DNA of 64,000 bases from Glutamicibacter sp. JL.03c (lineage in GTDB: Bacteria; Actinomycetota; Actinomycetes; Actinomycetales; Micrococcaceae), in assembly GCF_025854375.1 (NCBI RefSeq), contig NZ_CP107575.1, positions 1,054,001-1,118,000 of the forward strand, in the 5' to 3' direction. A model generated the notes under the pieces. That model made no database searches. It saw only the letters and a program-made list of their open reading frames with translations, and was not told the DNA's origin. The stretch's first letter is position 1, and the number at the start of each line of letters is the position of its first letter. Positions 50,526-59,428 of the stretch are shown one piece after another. Position numbers and translations under genes: made by a program.

Positions 50526-51527
50526 ATGGCACGCGATTTCACCCTATTTACCGGCCAGTGGGCCGACCTGCCCCTGGAAAAAGTAGCTCGACTAGCTTCT
50601 GAGTGGGGATATGACGGCCTGGAGATCGCGGTCTCCGGTGAGCATCTCGACGCGTGGCGGTGGGATGATGACGACTACATCGCCGAGCGCCTGGGGATCC
50701 TGGAAAAATATGGCTTGAAGGTATGGGCCATCTCCAATCACCTCAAGGGGCAGGCAGTGTGCGACAACCCGATCGACTTCCGTCATCAGGCCATTGTGGG
50801 AGACAGGGTCTGGGGCGATGGAGACCCCGAGGGAGTGCGCCTGCGGGCTGCCGAGGAAATGAAGAACACCGCACGGCTGGCCAAGCGCCTGGGCGTAGAA
50901 ACCGTCGTCGGATTCACCGGATCCTCGATTTGGCAGTATGTCGCCATGTTCCCGCCTGTGCCGGCAGAGGTCATCGACGCCGGGTACCAAGATTTTGCTG
51001 ACCGCTGGAACCCGATCTTGGATGTTTTTGACGAATGCGGTGTGCGCTTTGCACATGAAGTCCACCCATCGGAGATTGCCTATGATTACTGGTCGACGGT
51101 CAAGACCCTTGAGGCCATCGGGCATCGCGAGGCTTTTGGCCTGAACTGGGATCCAAGCCACATGGTGTGGCAAGGCATCGATACAGTCGGATTCATCTCC
51201 GACTTCGCTGACCGGATCTATCACGTGGATTGCAAGGACACCCGAATGCGGATGGGCAACGGCCGCAATGGTGGTTTGGGATCGCATCTGCCCTGGGGCG
51301 ATCCTCGACGTGGTTGGGACTTCGTCTCCGCGGGACGAGGTGATGTGCCATGGGAAGATGCGTTTAGGGCACTGACAGCAATCGGCTACGACGGCCCAAT
51401 TTCAATCGAGTGGGAAGACGCTGGAATGGACCGGCTCTATGGGGCTCCACAGGCGCTAGCCGCGCTGAAAAAGTTGGATTTCCCTGCATCATCGACTTCA
51501 TTTGATGCTGCCTTCAAGCAAGACTGA
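50526..51527 (+). CDS. Cytoplasmic sugar isomerase/epimerase (AP endonuclease 2 fold)
   Basis: A 333-residue TIM barrel of the AP_endonuc_2 family with no signal peptide. Metal ligands are visible around FAHEVHPSEIAYDY (Glu, His), GLNWDPSHMVWQGID (Asp, His), VDCKDTRMR and ISIEWEDAG (Glu). This pattern is common in the IolE/IolH-like and YcjR-like group (keto-sugar epimerases). Next to a Gfo/Idh/MocA dehydrogenase it probably isomerises or cleaves the keto-sugar product. AAGGAG lies eight bases before ATG 50526. Confidence 0.92.
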   Translation: MARDFTLFTGQWADLPLEKVARLASEWGYDGLEIAVSGEHLDAWRWDDDDYIAERLGILEKYGLKVWAISNHLKGQAVCDNPIDFRHQAIVGDRVWGDGDPEGVRLRAAEEMKNTARLAKRLGVETVVGFTGSSIWQYVAMFPPVPAEVIDAGYQDFADRWNPILDVFDECGVRFAHEVHPSEIAYDYWSTVKTLEAIGHREAFGLNWDPSHMVWQGIDTVGFISDFADRIYHVDCKDTRMRMGNGRNGGLGSHLPWGDPRRGWDFVSAGRGDVPWEDAFRALTAIGYDGPISIEWEDAGMDRLYGAPQALAALKKLDFPASSTSFDAAFKQD

Positions 51528-51655
51528 GGGATGCGCTTGGCTGATCCGCTGGAACCTGGTCGCCAAATACAAATTGGGTACAGGGATCCAGCGGATTTTT
51601 GCGTTCACCGCGGCTGAACGTGGGCTTTTTGTCTACCGATGCGGTTCTTCCTCGG

Positions 51656-52837
51656 CTAGTTCCGGTCAGCCAGATTGGTCGGGTCCGGCTTCGTGCCGGC
51701 GCCGCTGAGTACTCTAACGCAGAATTCAAGTGGGCCCGATGCCTTGGAAAATCCGAGCCACAGTCCGCAGCAGGCGGTGAACGCGCATAAGATCCACCAA
51801 ATCGTCGACGGCTCGAGGAAATTATCCAGCGCCGGCAGCAGCACCAAGTGGCCTGCATACAAGGTCAGCGGGGCTCGTCCCGCGCCGGCAAGAAACTGGC
51901 CGAGCAGTCCGAGGCGAGGCACGATAAGCAATAGCAACCCGATAACTGCCACGGCACAGGCTGCGGCATGCACCGTGGCGAGCAGCCCGTTGCTGTGCCC
52001 GGTAGGGAGCCAGAGGTAAGCGGCATCTGCCAGATATGGGTCGAGGGATTTCCCGGGAAGCCGTCCTGTAGTAATCAACGTTGGCACGAGGGAAGGATCC
52101 GTTTGGGCGGCAGCGGCGATTTGCTCGACATGCCCGAGGCTCAGGATGCGACCGGCAACGTAGCTGGCAACTGCCACGAGACCACCAACCAGTGCCAAGA
52201 CGCTTGCTGTATTCCTGCTTTCCAGATCGCATTTGCCCAGGGCGACCCCCAGCAACCCGTAGCCAATCCAAATAAGAAGTGGGTAGTAGCCGGAGACGGC
52301 CAAATCCTGGAGGAGAAGCGCCGGGTGCAGCAGGTCGCCAAAGCCGGGATTATGTCCTAGGGACTGCCCTAACGCGTCGGCCGCCAGCGGGCGCCAAATA
52401 ATGGGGGCGAAGACCAGCCAGGACGCCGAGACTACCAAAATGGTTGGCCTTGAGAGCTTGAGGGACAGAGGAAGCAACAGAAACAGTAGCCCATAGTGGA
52501 CAAGTATGACTGCGATGCCTTCATTTACCGTCCCAATCGCCATTCCGAGCACGGCAATAATTAATGCTCTCCGGGCAAGGACTGAGTAAATCTTAGGGTG
52601 GGAAAAGCCTTTGCGCGCCAGCGAATTGCTCATCAAAGCCAGCGACAATCCGGCCAGCACCATGAACAAAACCGAAGCCCGTCCAGAAGCTACTGCCCCG
52701 GTAAATGTTGGGGAGTAGGCCTCGGGAACGGTGTATCTATACAGCGGGAAAACATGCGCGGCGAACATTCCCAGGATGGCCACAAGTCGGGCAACGTCTA
52801 CAGCCAGAACGCGTTGCGGCTTCCCCAAAATATGCAT
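51656..52837 (-). CDS. Multi-pass membrane protein, HGSNAT/DUF418-like acyltransferase domain
   Basis: A 393-residue membrane protein with about ten segments. The N-terminus RVLAVDVARLVAILGMFAAHVF and SGRASVLFMVLAGLSLAL match the heparan-alpha-glucosaminide N-acetyltransferase-like domain, in which the D-x-x-R and histidine lie near the first membrane helix. The C-terminal GRAPLTLYAGHLVLL resembles DUF418. Such proteins may acylate cell-surface sugars; substrate not known. ATG 52837 fits the domain start; the frame extends to 52906, overlapping the dapA start. It is convergent with the isomerase gene and divergent from dapA. Confidence 0.8.
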   Translation of the reverse strand: MHILGKPQRVLAVDVARLVAILGMFAAHVFPLYRYTVPEAYSPTFTGAVASGRASVLFMVLAGLSLALMSNSLARKGFSHPKIYSVLARRALIIAVLGMAIGTVNEGIAVILVHYGLLFLLLPLSLKLSRPTILVVSASWLVFAPIIWRPLAADALGQSLGHNPGFGDLLHPALLLQDLAVSGYYPLLIWIGYGLLGVALGKCDLESRNTASVLALVGGLVAVASYVAGRILSLGHVEQIAAAAQTDPSLVPTLITTGRLPGKSLDPYLADAAYLWLPTGHSNGLLATVHAAACAVAVIGLLLLIVPRLGLLGQFLAGAGRAPLTLYAGHLVLLPALDNFLEPSTIWWILCAFTACCGLWLGFSKASGPLEFCVRVLSGAGTKPDPTNLADRN

Positions 52838-52891
52838 GGAAACATCGCACCACGGAAGTGGGGGAGGATGCCATTGCAACATGCGCGAGTG

Positions 52892-52897
52892 TAGATT
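52892..52897 (+). promoter_or_regulatory. Possible -10 box for a leaderless dapA transcript
   Basis: TAGATT ends seven bases before the dapA ATG, and no Shine-Dalgarno sequence lies between. The same hexamer is the predicted -10 of the levansucrase promoter. No matching -35 is seen. Confidence 0.4.
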
Positions 52898-52904
52898 TAA
52901 AACC

Positions 52905-53816
52905 ATGGCTACAAGTGCAATTGATAATCAGGCATACCCGTTTGGCACCGTGCTCACTGCAATGGTTACCCCCTTCAATGATGCGGGGGAAGTCGACTAC
53001 GCGCTCGCAGCAAAATTGGCCCAGAAGCTCGTCGACGATGGTTGCGACGGATTGGTCGTCACCGGCACGACCGGCGAGACTTCGACGTTGAGCGACGAAG
53101 AGAATATCCAGATGTTCCGCACTGTGGTCGCAGCTGTCGGTGACCGCGCTGCCGTGCTGGCCGGCTCCACCACCAACGACACCCGCCACTCGATCAAGCT
53201 CTCGCTCGCAGCAAAGGACGCTGGCGTTGACGGTGTGCTGTTGACCACCCCGTACTACAACAAGCCAAGCCAGGCAGGCGTCATTGCGCACGTCAAGGCC
53301 ATCGCCGAAGCTGTCGAGCTGCCCATCATGCTCTATGACATTCCAGGTCGCACCGGAATCGCGCTGGCGCCGGAAACGATTATCGAACTCGCCAAGATTC
53401 CTCAGGTCATCGCGTTGAAGGATGCCAAGGCCGATTACCAGTCCACCACCACCGTGCTGGCCAACACCGACCTGCACGTTTACTCGGGCGACGATTCACT
53501 GACTTTGCCACTCATGGCAGCCGGTGCTGTCGGCGTGGTTTCGGTCACGGCTCACGTTGCGGCCGCGAAGTACCGTACGCTTGTTAATGCAATGCATGCA
53601 GGCGATTTGGCCACTGCACGCACCACACACTTTGAGCTGGACGCGATCCAGCGCGGCATCATGGGCCACATTCAGGGCGCCGTTGCCGCAAAATATGGAC
53701 TTCACTGGCAGGGTGTCCTGCCGAACACCGTCGTCCGGCTGCCGCTTGTGGCACCGTCGGACGCAGAGCTCGATGCCATCCGCGCGGACCTTCGTGAAGG
53801 TGGATGGGATCTGTAA
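52905..53816 (+). CDS. dapA: 4-hydroxy-tetrahydrodipicolinate synthase
   Basis: A 303-residue class I aldolase. It condenses pyruvate with aspartate semialdehyde in lysine and cell-wall diaminopimelate synthesis. Key residues are present: Thr55-Thr56 in GTTGETSTL, Tyr144 and Arg149 in YDIPGRTG, and the Schiff-base lysine at about 172 in VIALKDAKADY. ATG 52905 has no ribosome binding site and a -10-like TAGATT just upstream, suggesting leaderless translation. The rnj gene starts 19 bases after its stop, so they form an operon. Confidence 0.96.
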   Translation: MATSAIDNQAYPFGTVLTAMVTPFNDAGEVDYALAAKLAQKLVDDGCDGLVVTGTTGETSTLSDEENIQMFRTVVAAVGDRAAVLAGSTTNDTRHSIKLSLAAKDAGVDGVLLTTPYYNKPSQAGVIAHVKAIAEAVELPIMLYDIPGRTGIALAPETIIELAKIPQVIALKDAKADYQSTTTVLANTDLHVYSGDDSLTLPLMAAGAVGVVSVTAHVAAAKYRTLVNAMHAGDLATARTTHFELDAIQRGIMGHIQGAVAAKYGLHWQGVLPNTVVRLPLVAPSDAELDAIRADLREGGWDL

Positions 53817-53835
53817 CGAAAGGGACTAACTACAT

Positions 53836-55542
53836 ATGACTGAGAGTTCAGTAGGTAAGGCCGACTCTGCCCGCTTGCAGACGCCGGCTCGGCTGAAGAA
53901 GGGGACAATGCGCATTGTTCCCCTCGGCGGCCTGGGCGAAGTCGGCCGAAACATGACCGTCTTCGAACTCAACGGGAAACTGTTGATCGTCGACTGCGGT
54001 GTGCTCTTCCCCGAGGAACACCAGCCTGGCGTGGATCTGATCCTGCCGGACTTCTCATACATCAAGGACCGCTTGGACGATGTGGTGGGCGTTGTGCTCA
54101 CCCACGGCCACGAAGACCACATCGGTGCGGTGCCATACCTGCTGCGCCTGCGCGAAGACATCCCGCTGTATGGGTCCAAGCTGACCTTGGCCTTCGTCGA
54201 AGCGAAGCTGGCAGAGCACCGGATCAAGGCCAACACCAACATCGTGGTGGAAGGCGAGATCGCGCAGATCGGCAACTTCGAATGCGAATTCGTCGCCGTG
54301 AACCACTCGATCCCTGACGCGCTGGCTGTGTTCCTGCGCACCGAAGCCGGCACCGTGCTGCACACTGGCGACTTCAAGATGGATCAGCTGCCGCTTGACG
54401 GCCGCATCACCGACCTTCGCCACTTCGCGCGTTTGGGCGAGGAAGGCGTGGACCTGTTCCTGCCTGACTCGACCAACGCAGAAGTGCCGGGCTTCACCGT
54501 GGCAGAACGCGAAATCGGCCCAGTGCTCGAAGCCAAGTTCGCTCGCGCCCGCCGCCGCATCATCGTCGCCTCCTTCTCCTCGCACGTTCACCGCGTGCAG
54601 CAGGTCCTGGATGCCGCCGCCATGCATGGCCGCAAGGTGGCCTTCATCGGCCGCTCGATGGTGCGCAACATGGGCATCGCCGAACGCCTTGGCTACCTGG
54701 ATATCCCCCAGGGTGTGCTGGTTGATCTCAAGCAGATCGATTCGCTGCCGGACCACAAGGTCGTATTGATGTCCACCGGTTCCCAGGGCGAGCCAATGGC
54801 CGCGCTGTCGCGCATGGCCAACGGCGAGCACAAGGTGCAGATCAACCCGGGCGACACCGTCATCCTGGCCTCCAGCCTGATCCCGGGCAATGAGAACTCG
54901 GTCTTCCGCGTGATCAATGGCCTGATGCGCTTGGGCGCCGAGGTCATCCACAAGGGCATGGCCAAGGTCCACGTTTCCGGCCACGCATCGGCTGGCGAGC
55001 TGCTCTACTGCTACAACATCCTTCGCCCGAAGAATGTATTGCCGGTACACGGCGAAACCCGCCACCTGATCGCCAACGGCCGCCTGGCTGCGCAGTCCGG
55101 CGTGCCGGAAGAGAACGTGCTGCTGGCAGAAGACGGATCAGTCATCGACATGAAGGACGGAGTTGCCCAGCTTGTCGGCCAGGTTGAATGCGGCTACGTC
55201 TACGTTGACGGTTCCAAGGTCGGCACCATTACCGATGACGACCTCAAGGACCGCGTCACCCTGGGCGAAGAAGGCTTCATCTCGGTGATCACCGTGATCA
55301 ATCGCCAGAATGGCACCATCATCTCCGGCCCGGACATCCACGCCCGCGGTGTGGCTGAAGAAGACTCGGTCTTCAACGAAATCAAGCCGAAGATCGCAGC
55401 GGCGATTGTGGAAGCGGTATCGAATAACCCGAACCACTCCACGCACCAGCTGCAGCAGATCACCCGTCGTGTGATCGGCTCGTGGGTTTCGCGCAAACTG
55501 CGTCGCCGCCCGATGATCGTTCCGGTAGTTCTCGAAGCCTAG
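53836..55542 (+). CDS. rnj: Ribonuclease J
   Basis: A 568-residue metallo-beta-lactamase/beta-CASP ribonuclease with 5'-exo and endonuclease activity in RNA maturation and decay. The zinc motif is His90-Gly-His-Glu-Asp-His95 (THGHEDHIG). HTGDFKMDQ, the beta-CASP SFSSHVHRVQQVLDAA, STGSQGEPMAALSRM and VHVSGHASAGEL follow. The C-terminal domain (about 460-568) is the dimerisation part. It has the usual actinobacterial length. AAAGGGA lies about ten bases before the ATG. It follows dapA and is ended by a strong terminator. Confidence 0.96.
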   Translation: MTESSVGKADSARLQTPARLKKGTMRIVPLGGLGEVGRNMTVFELNGKLLIVDCGVLFPEEHQPGVDLILPDFSYIKDRLDDVVGVVLTHGHEDHIGAVPYLLRLREDIPLYGSKLTLAFVEAKLAEHRIKANTNIVVEGEIAQIGNFECEFVAVNHSIPDALAVFLRTEAGTVLHTGDFKMDQLPLDGRITDLRHFARLGEEGVDLFLPDSTNAEVPGFTVAEREIGPVLEAKFARARRRIIVASFSSHVHRVQQVLDAAAMHGRKVAFIGRSMVRNMGIAERLGYLDIPQGVLVDLKQIDSLPDHKVVLMSTGSQGEPMAALSRMANGEHKVQINPGDTVILASSLIPGNENSVFRVINGLMRLGAEVIHKGMAKVHVSGHASAGELLYCYNILRPKNVLPVHGETRHLIANGRLAAQSGVPEENVLLAEDGSVIDMKDGVAQLVGQVECGYVYVDGSKVGTITDDDLKDRVTLGEEGFISVITVINRQNGTIISGPDIHARGVAEEDSVFNEIKPKIAAAIVEAVSNNPNHSTHQLQQITRRVIGSWVSRKLRRRPMIVPVVLEA

Positions 55543-55554
55543 GCTTCAACCAAG

Positions 55555-55588
55555 AATGCCCCAAACCCAGTGACTGGTTTGGGGCATT
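55555..55588. terminator. rnj terminator
   Basis: AATGCCCCAAACC (55555-55567) pairs perfectly with GGTTTGGGGCATT (55576-55588), loop 8 bases. It starts 13 bases after the rnj stop and lies between convergent genes. Confidence 0.9.
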
Positions 55589-55620
55589 GCTTGTCTCCGG
55601 GCTTGTCGGGCCCGCTATGC

Positions 55621-55959
55621 CTAGAGCAGTCCCTGCACTCCGGGCAAATGCGCGGGCCGATACGGCACCATGCCGACTACGTGGCCCTCGCAGGCTTCTG
55701 GAGCACTGCCATCCTGCCACCCATCGCACTGAATGCGTCGCAGCACGCGCCCGGTTTCCACTTCCATTTCAATCACCGTATCCGACTGGGCGGGCACCCA
55801 ATGGCCCAGTTCCTTGCCCGTGCCCACATCTAGCAGTTTCACGGATTTCCAATCATCCGATGGGGCAGGAAAAACTTCACTCGCCGACGCGGCAGCGGCA
55901 AATGCCACAGTTGCGGCAAGTAATGATGGGCAGAGAACCAGCAGAGTACGACGCTTCAC
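55621..55959 (-). CDS. Small secreted protein of unknown function
   Basis: A 112-residue protein. Its Sec signal peptide MKRRTLLVLCPSLLAATVAFAAAASA is likely cleaved after ASA (residue 26). The mature 85 residues contain two cysteines (IQCDGWQ, EACEGH) that may form a disulfide. No known domain. GTG start with GGAGG seven bases upstream is a strong initiation signal, which supports a real gene. Confidence 0.68.
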   Translation of the reverse strand: MKRRTLLVLCPSLLAATVAFAAAASASEVFPAPSDDWKSVKLLDVGTGKELGHWVPAQSDTVIEMEVETGRVLRRIQCDGWQDGSAPEACEGHVVGMVPYRPAHLPGVQGLL

Positions 55960-56124
55960 AATATTCCTCCAGGAGTGTCGGGCATTGTAACCAATCCTAC
56001 TGTTGATCTATTAATTTGCCTTTAAATTCCCAGCCACTTGGGTGCAGTGTTGAGCCTGTGCCGTGTATCGGGAAGTACTTCGATGAGGCAGAATGACCGT
56101 AGAGCCATCTTGAGGAGTCGAGAA

Positions 56125-56952
56125 GTGATCGAATTCGAAAATATTTCCAAGCACTATCCTGATGGCACCGTTGCGGTCAGCGACTTCAACCTGCAGATCC
56201 CCGCCCACAGCTCAACCGTTTTTGTCGGATCGTCCGGTTGCGGCAAGACGACCCTGCTGCGGATGATCAACCGCATGGTGGACCCCAGTGCGGGCGCGGT
56301 ACGCATCGATGGCGAAGACATTTCAGCCAAGAATGCTGTGGAATTGCGCCGGAGCATTGGCTACGTCATGCAGAACTCGGGGCTTCTCCCGCACTTCACC
56401 GTGGCAGAGAATATCGCGACCGTTCCCCGGCTGATGGGGGAGCCAAGGAAGTCCTCTCGCCGCAGGGCGCTGGAATTGATGGAAACTGTCGGGCTTTCCG
56501 ATTCCATGGCCGACAGGTACCCGCACCAGCTATCTGGAGGCCAGCAGCAGCGCGTGGGCGTAGCCCGCGGCTTGGCCTCGGACCCCAACATCTTGCTGAT
56601 GGATGAGCCTTTCGGAGCAGTGGACCCCATCGTCCGCACCGAATTGCAAAACGAGCTGCTCAGATTGCAGAAGGAACTGGATAAGACCATCGTTTTTGTC
56701 ACGCACGACATCGACGAAGCGTTCTTGCTGGGGGACCAGGTAGTCATCCTCGCCGCAGGCGCCCAGAAACTCCAAGTGGGTAGCCCGAGCGACATCATCG
56801 AGAATCCCGCCAACGACTTTGTCGCTTCCTTCATCGGCGCTCAGCGCGGATCCAGGGCATTGAGCGTCAAGCAGACGGCGCACGGCCCGGTGCTGGTCGA
56901 CGCGCAGGGACGCACGCAAGGCCGGCTGATTGAGGACGGACCGCGTCCATGA
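56125..56952 (+). CDS. Osmoprotectant ABC transporter ATP-binding protein (OpuCA/ProV-like)
   Basis: A 275-residue ATPase. Walker A is GSSGCGKTT, the Q-loop is VMQNSGLLPHFTV, signature LSGGQQQRVGVARGL and Walker B ILLMDEPFGAVD, with HDIDEAFLLGD as switch histidine. The opening IEFENISKHYPDGTVAVSDFNL is typical of glycine betaine/carnitine/choline importers. The C-terminal 30 residues are too short for the CBS pair that regulates OpuA/OpuC ATPases, so osmotic gating must differ. GTG at 56125 with TGAGGAG eight bases upstream is used; the longer frame is not conserved. It overlaps the permease gene in ATGA. Confidence 0.92.
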   Translation: MIEFENISKHYPDGTVAVSDFNLQIPAHSSTVFVGSSGCGKTTLLRMINRMVDPSAGAVRIDGEDISAKNAVELRRSIGYVMQNSGLLPHFTVAENIATVPRLMGEPRKSSRRRALELMETVGLSDSMADRYPHQLSGGQQQRVGVARGLASDPNILLMDEPFGAVDPIVRTELQNELLRLQKELDKTIVFVTHDIDEAFLLGDQVVILAAGAQKLQVGSPSDIIENPANDFVASFIGAQRGSRALSVKQTAHGPVLVDAQGRTQGRLIEDGPRP

Positions 56953-57635
56953 CCTGGATTTCAGACAATCTGGCGTTGATTGCTTCACTGTCCATCGAGC
57001 ATTTGCGCCAGTCCTTGATCGCGATAGTCATCGGATTCGTGCTGTCCGTTCCGTTGGGGTGGATCGCCTGGCGCTACAGATTGGTCGGCGGACCGCTCGT
57101 CACGCTGACAGGATTGCTCTACACCATTCCCTCGCTGGCCTTGCTGATGATTCTTCCGGTGATCACCGGAATGAGCGCCATCAGCGAAGCGAACTTGATT
57201 GTCGCCCTGAGCATCTATGCGGTGGCCATCATGGTCCGGGGCGTCGTGGACGGACTGAACTCGGTGGATTCCGCAACACGCTCGGCAGCCACGGCCATGG
57301 GCTACGGCAGCGCCCGCCGGTTCTTCGCCGTGGACCTGCCATTGGCTGGACCGGTCATCCTGGCGGGGCTTCGAGTGACCGCGGTGAGCACGATTTCGCT
57401 CGCCACCGTGGGAATCCTGGTCGGTGTCACGAACCTTGGCTACTTGTTCACCAATGGCCTGCAGCGGCGCATCATCGTCGAGGTGTTTTCGGGGCTGGTG
57501 GCGGTGGCTCTCATTGCCTTGATCGTTGACCTGCTCCTGGTTCTGCTAGGACGCTGGCTCATGCCCTGGATCCGGAAAGATCCGCAGCAGAAAGCCAAAA
57601 GCACGGCGACGAGTTCGCAGGCGGTCGCCTCATGA
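56949..57635 (+). CDS. Osmoprotectant ABC transporter permease 1
   Basis: A 228-residue permease with five or six membrane helices of the OpuCB/ProW type. SLALLMILPVITGMSAI and AATAMGYGSARRFFAVDLPLAGPVILAGLRVTAVSTISLATVGILVG form the EAA loop that contacts the ATPase. Overlaps both neighbours by four bases (ATGA), so all four genes are translated together. It forms the membrane pore with the next gene. Confidence 0.92.
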   Translation: MTWISDNLALIASLSIEHLRQSLIAIVIGFVLSVPLGWIAWRYRLVGGPLVTLTGLLYTIPSLALLMILPVITGMSAISEANLIVALSIYAVAIMVRGVVDGLNSVDSATRSAATAMGYGSARRFFAVDLPLAGPVILAGLRVTAVSTISLATVGILVGVTNLGYLFTNGLQRRIIVEVFSGLVAVALIALIVDLLLVLLGRWLMPWIRKDPQQKAKSTATSSQAVAS

Positions 57636-58363
57636 ACTTGCTGGTTGAAGCATTCACATGGTTATTCGCCCCCGAACAGTGGGAGGGCAAAGACGGGCTG
57701 CAGGCGCTGCTGGGAGCGCATCTGCTCTTCACCCTGTTCTCGGTTGTCATCGCCGGCATCATCGCCATCCCTGTCGGATGGGCCATCGGCCATACCGGCA
57801 GGGGGCGCGAGATCGCGGTGGCAGCCGCCGGCATTGCCCGCGCTGTGCCTTCCTTCGGCCTGCTGATTTTGTTGGTGCTGCTCTTCGGTGTCACCCATAA
57901 GCCGGCAGCGGCGCTCGTGGCGTTCGTCGTCCTCGCCATACCTTCGTTGCTCGCCGGAGCTTATACCGGATTCGAGGCCATCGATCGCAAAACTGTCGAC
58001 GCAGCCCGGGCCATGGGAATGACCGAATGGCAGATCTTGTTGAAGGTTGAGATCCCTCTGGGGCTGTCCTTGCTGGTCGGAGGAATCCGGGCGGCGACCT
58101 TGCAAGTGGTAGCGACGGTAACAATCGCAGCCTATGTGAACCTTGGGGGACTGGGACTTCCGATCATTACCGGGTTGAACCTGCGCCGATTCGACATGGT
58201 GCTTGGCGGCGCATTGCTGGTCGCGGTGCTGGCCCTGCTGCTTGATTTGCTACTTGCACTAGCACAGAAGGCCTCGATCCCGCGTGGGCTAGGCTTCCCA
58301 AAGACGACAACCAAAAAGCACGAAGCAGATCACTCAAAAGCGGAAGATAAGGAACTGACATGA
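57632..58363 (+). CDS. Osmoprotectant ABC transporter permease 2
   Basis: A 243-residue permease homologous to the preceding one (OpuCD-type). It has AVPSFGLLILLVLLFGV and the EAA loop KTVDAARAMGMTEWQILLKVEIPLGLSLLVGGIRAATLQVVATVTIAAY. The C-terminal 25 residues are charged and cytoplasmic. Two distinct permease genes give a heterodimeric pore. Ends in an ATGA overlap with the binding-protein gene. Confidence 0.92.
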   Translation: MNLLVEAFTWLFAPEQWEGKDGLQALLGAHLLFTLFSVVIAGIIAIPVGWAIGHTGRGREIAVAAAGIARAVPSFGLLILLVLLFGVTHKPAAALVAFVVLAIPSLLAGAYTGFEAIDRKTVDAARAMGMTEWQILLKVEIPLGLSLLVGGIRAATLQVVATVTIAAYVNLGGLGLPIITGLNLRRFDMVLGGALLVAVLALLLDLLLALAQKASIPRGLGFPKTTTKKHEADHSKAEDKELT

Positions 58364-59262
58364 AAATCAAACAGGTGGCACGCGTGGCAGCAGTGGTGAC
58401 GGCGGGGTCGTTGGCTTTGGCCGGATGCTCCAGCTCGGATCCGCTAGCGACGCAGAGCAGTTCGGAGAAGTCGGGCTCCGAGACAGTCGTTGTGGGTTCG
58501 CAGGCCTATTATTCCAACGAGATCGTAGCTGAAATCTACGCGCAGGCTCTGGAGAATTCAGGCTTGCAAGTCGATCGCCAGTTCAACATCGGACAGCGCG
58601 ACGCCTACATGCCTCAGCTGGAGAACGGCAGCATCAATGTCTTCCCCGAGTACACCGGCAACCTGCTCCAGTTCTTCAAGGAAGACACCAATGCCCGCTC
58701 ATCCGAGGAAGTCTACAAGGAACTGGAGCAGGAGCTTCCTGAGTCGCTGGCAGTCCTCGACGAGGCTGAAGCTTCTGACCAGGACTCCTACACGGTGACC
58801 CGCAAATTTGCGCAGGACAACAACCTGAAGAGCATCGAAGATCTAGCGAAGGCCAAGGAACAGCTGACCCTTGGCGGCCCACCTGAGCTGGCAGAGCGCC
58901 CGTACGGACCGAAGGGCCTGGAGAGCACCTATGGCGTGAAGACCGAGTTCTCAGCGACCGGTGACACCACGGTGGAAGATCTTGTGGCCGGTACGGTCAA
59001 CGTGGCCAATGTGTTCACCGCTGATCCACGCATCAAGACCGAAGACCTTGTCGTCCTTGAGGACCCCAAGTCCCTCTTCCTGGCCTCGAATGTCGTTCCG
59101 GTGGTCACCGCGGATCAATCCTCGAAGCTCGGGGAGGTCTTGAACCCGGTCAGCGAAAAGCTCACCGCCCAAGAGCTGATTGACCTGAACGTCCAAAGCA
59201 CTGTCGATAAGAAATCGGCTGCTGATATCGCTAAATCGTGGCTCTCGGAGCAGGGGCTGTAG
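58360..59262 (+). CDS. Osmoprotectant ABC transporter substrate-binding lipoprotein (OpuCC/ProX-like)
   Basis: A 300-residue solute-binding protein. Signal peptide with lipobox SLALAGC at about residue 22. The mature domain starts VVVGSQAYYSNEIVAEIYAQALEN and has FPEYTGNLLQFF, a family motif in which an aromatic cage holds the quaternary ammonium group, and VANVFTADPRIKTEDLVVLEDP. Ligand is probably glycine betaine, choline or a similar compound. It is last in the four-gene operon and is followed by hairpins. Confidence 0.92.
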   Translation: MKIKQVARVAAVVTAGSLALAGCSSSDPLATQSSSEKSGSETVVVGSQAYYSNEIVAEIYAQALENSGLQVDRQFNIGQRDAYMPQLENGSINVFPEYTGNLLQFFKEDTNARSSEEVYKELEQELPESLAVLDEAEASDQDSYTVTRKFAQDNNLKSIEDLAKAKEQLTLGGPPELAERPYGPKGLESTYGVKTEFSATGDTTVEDLVAGTVNVANVFTADPRIKTEDLVVLEDPKSLFLASNVVPVVTADQSSKLGEVLNPVSEKLTAQELIDLNVQSTVDKKSAADIAKSWLSEQGL

Positions 59263-59290
59263 GCGCAGCGGCGCTGCGTGAAGCCATTTT

Positions 59291-59338
59291 ATTCAGCGGC
59301 CAACCACCGGATCAGAGAACTGTGGCAGGCCGCTGAAT
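59291..59338 (+). terminator. Terminator of the osmoprotectant operon
   Basis: ATTCAGCGGCC (59291-59301) pairs with GGCCGCTGAAT (59328-59338). A smaller CGCAGCG/CGCTGCG hairpin lies directly after the stop, near 59263-59279. CGCTTTAAC follows the large stem. Confidence 0.7.
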
Positions 59339-59428
59339 CGCTTTAACACGATCTACAACCGACGAATCATTTCCAGGGTGATAACCTCCGGGAAGAGCGA
59401 TCCGTTACCGTGAAAGGGACTTGCCAAG

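Noticed and set aside
54055-55065. 336-codon minus-strand ORF inside rnj
   Set aside because: Shadow frame with His/Val/Ala-rich composition; rnj is complete on the plus strand.
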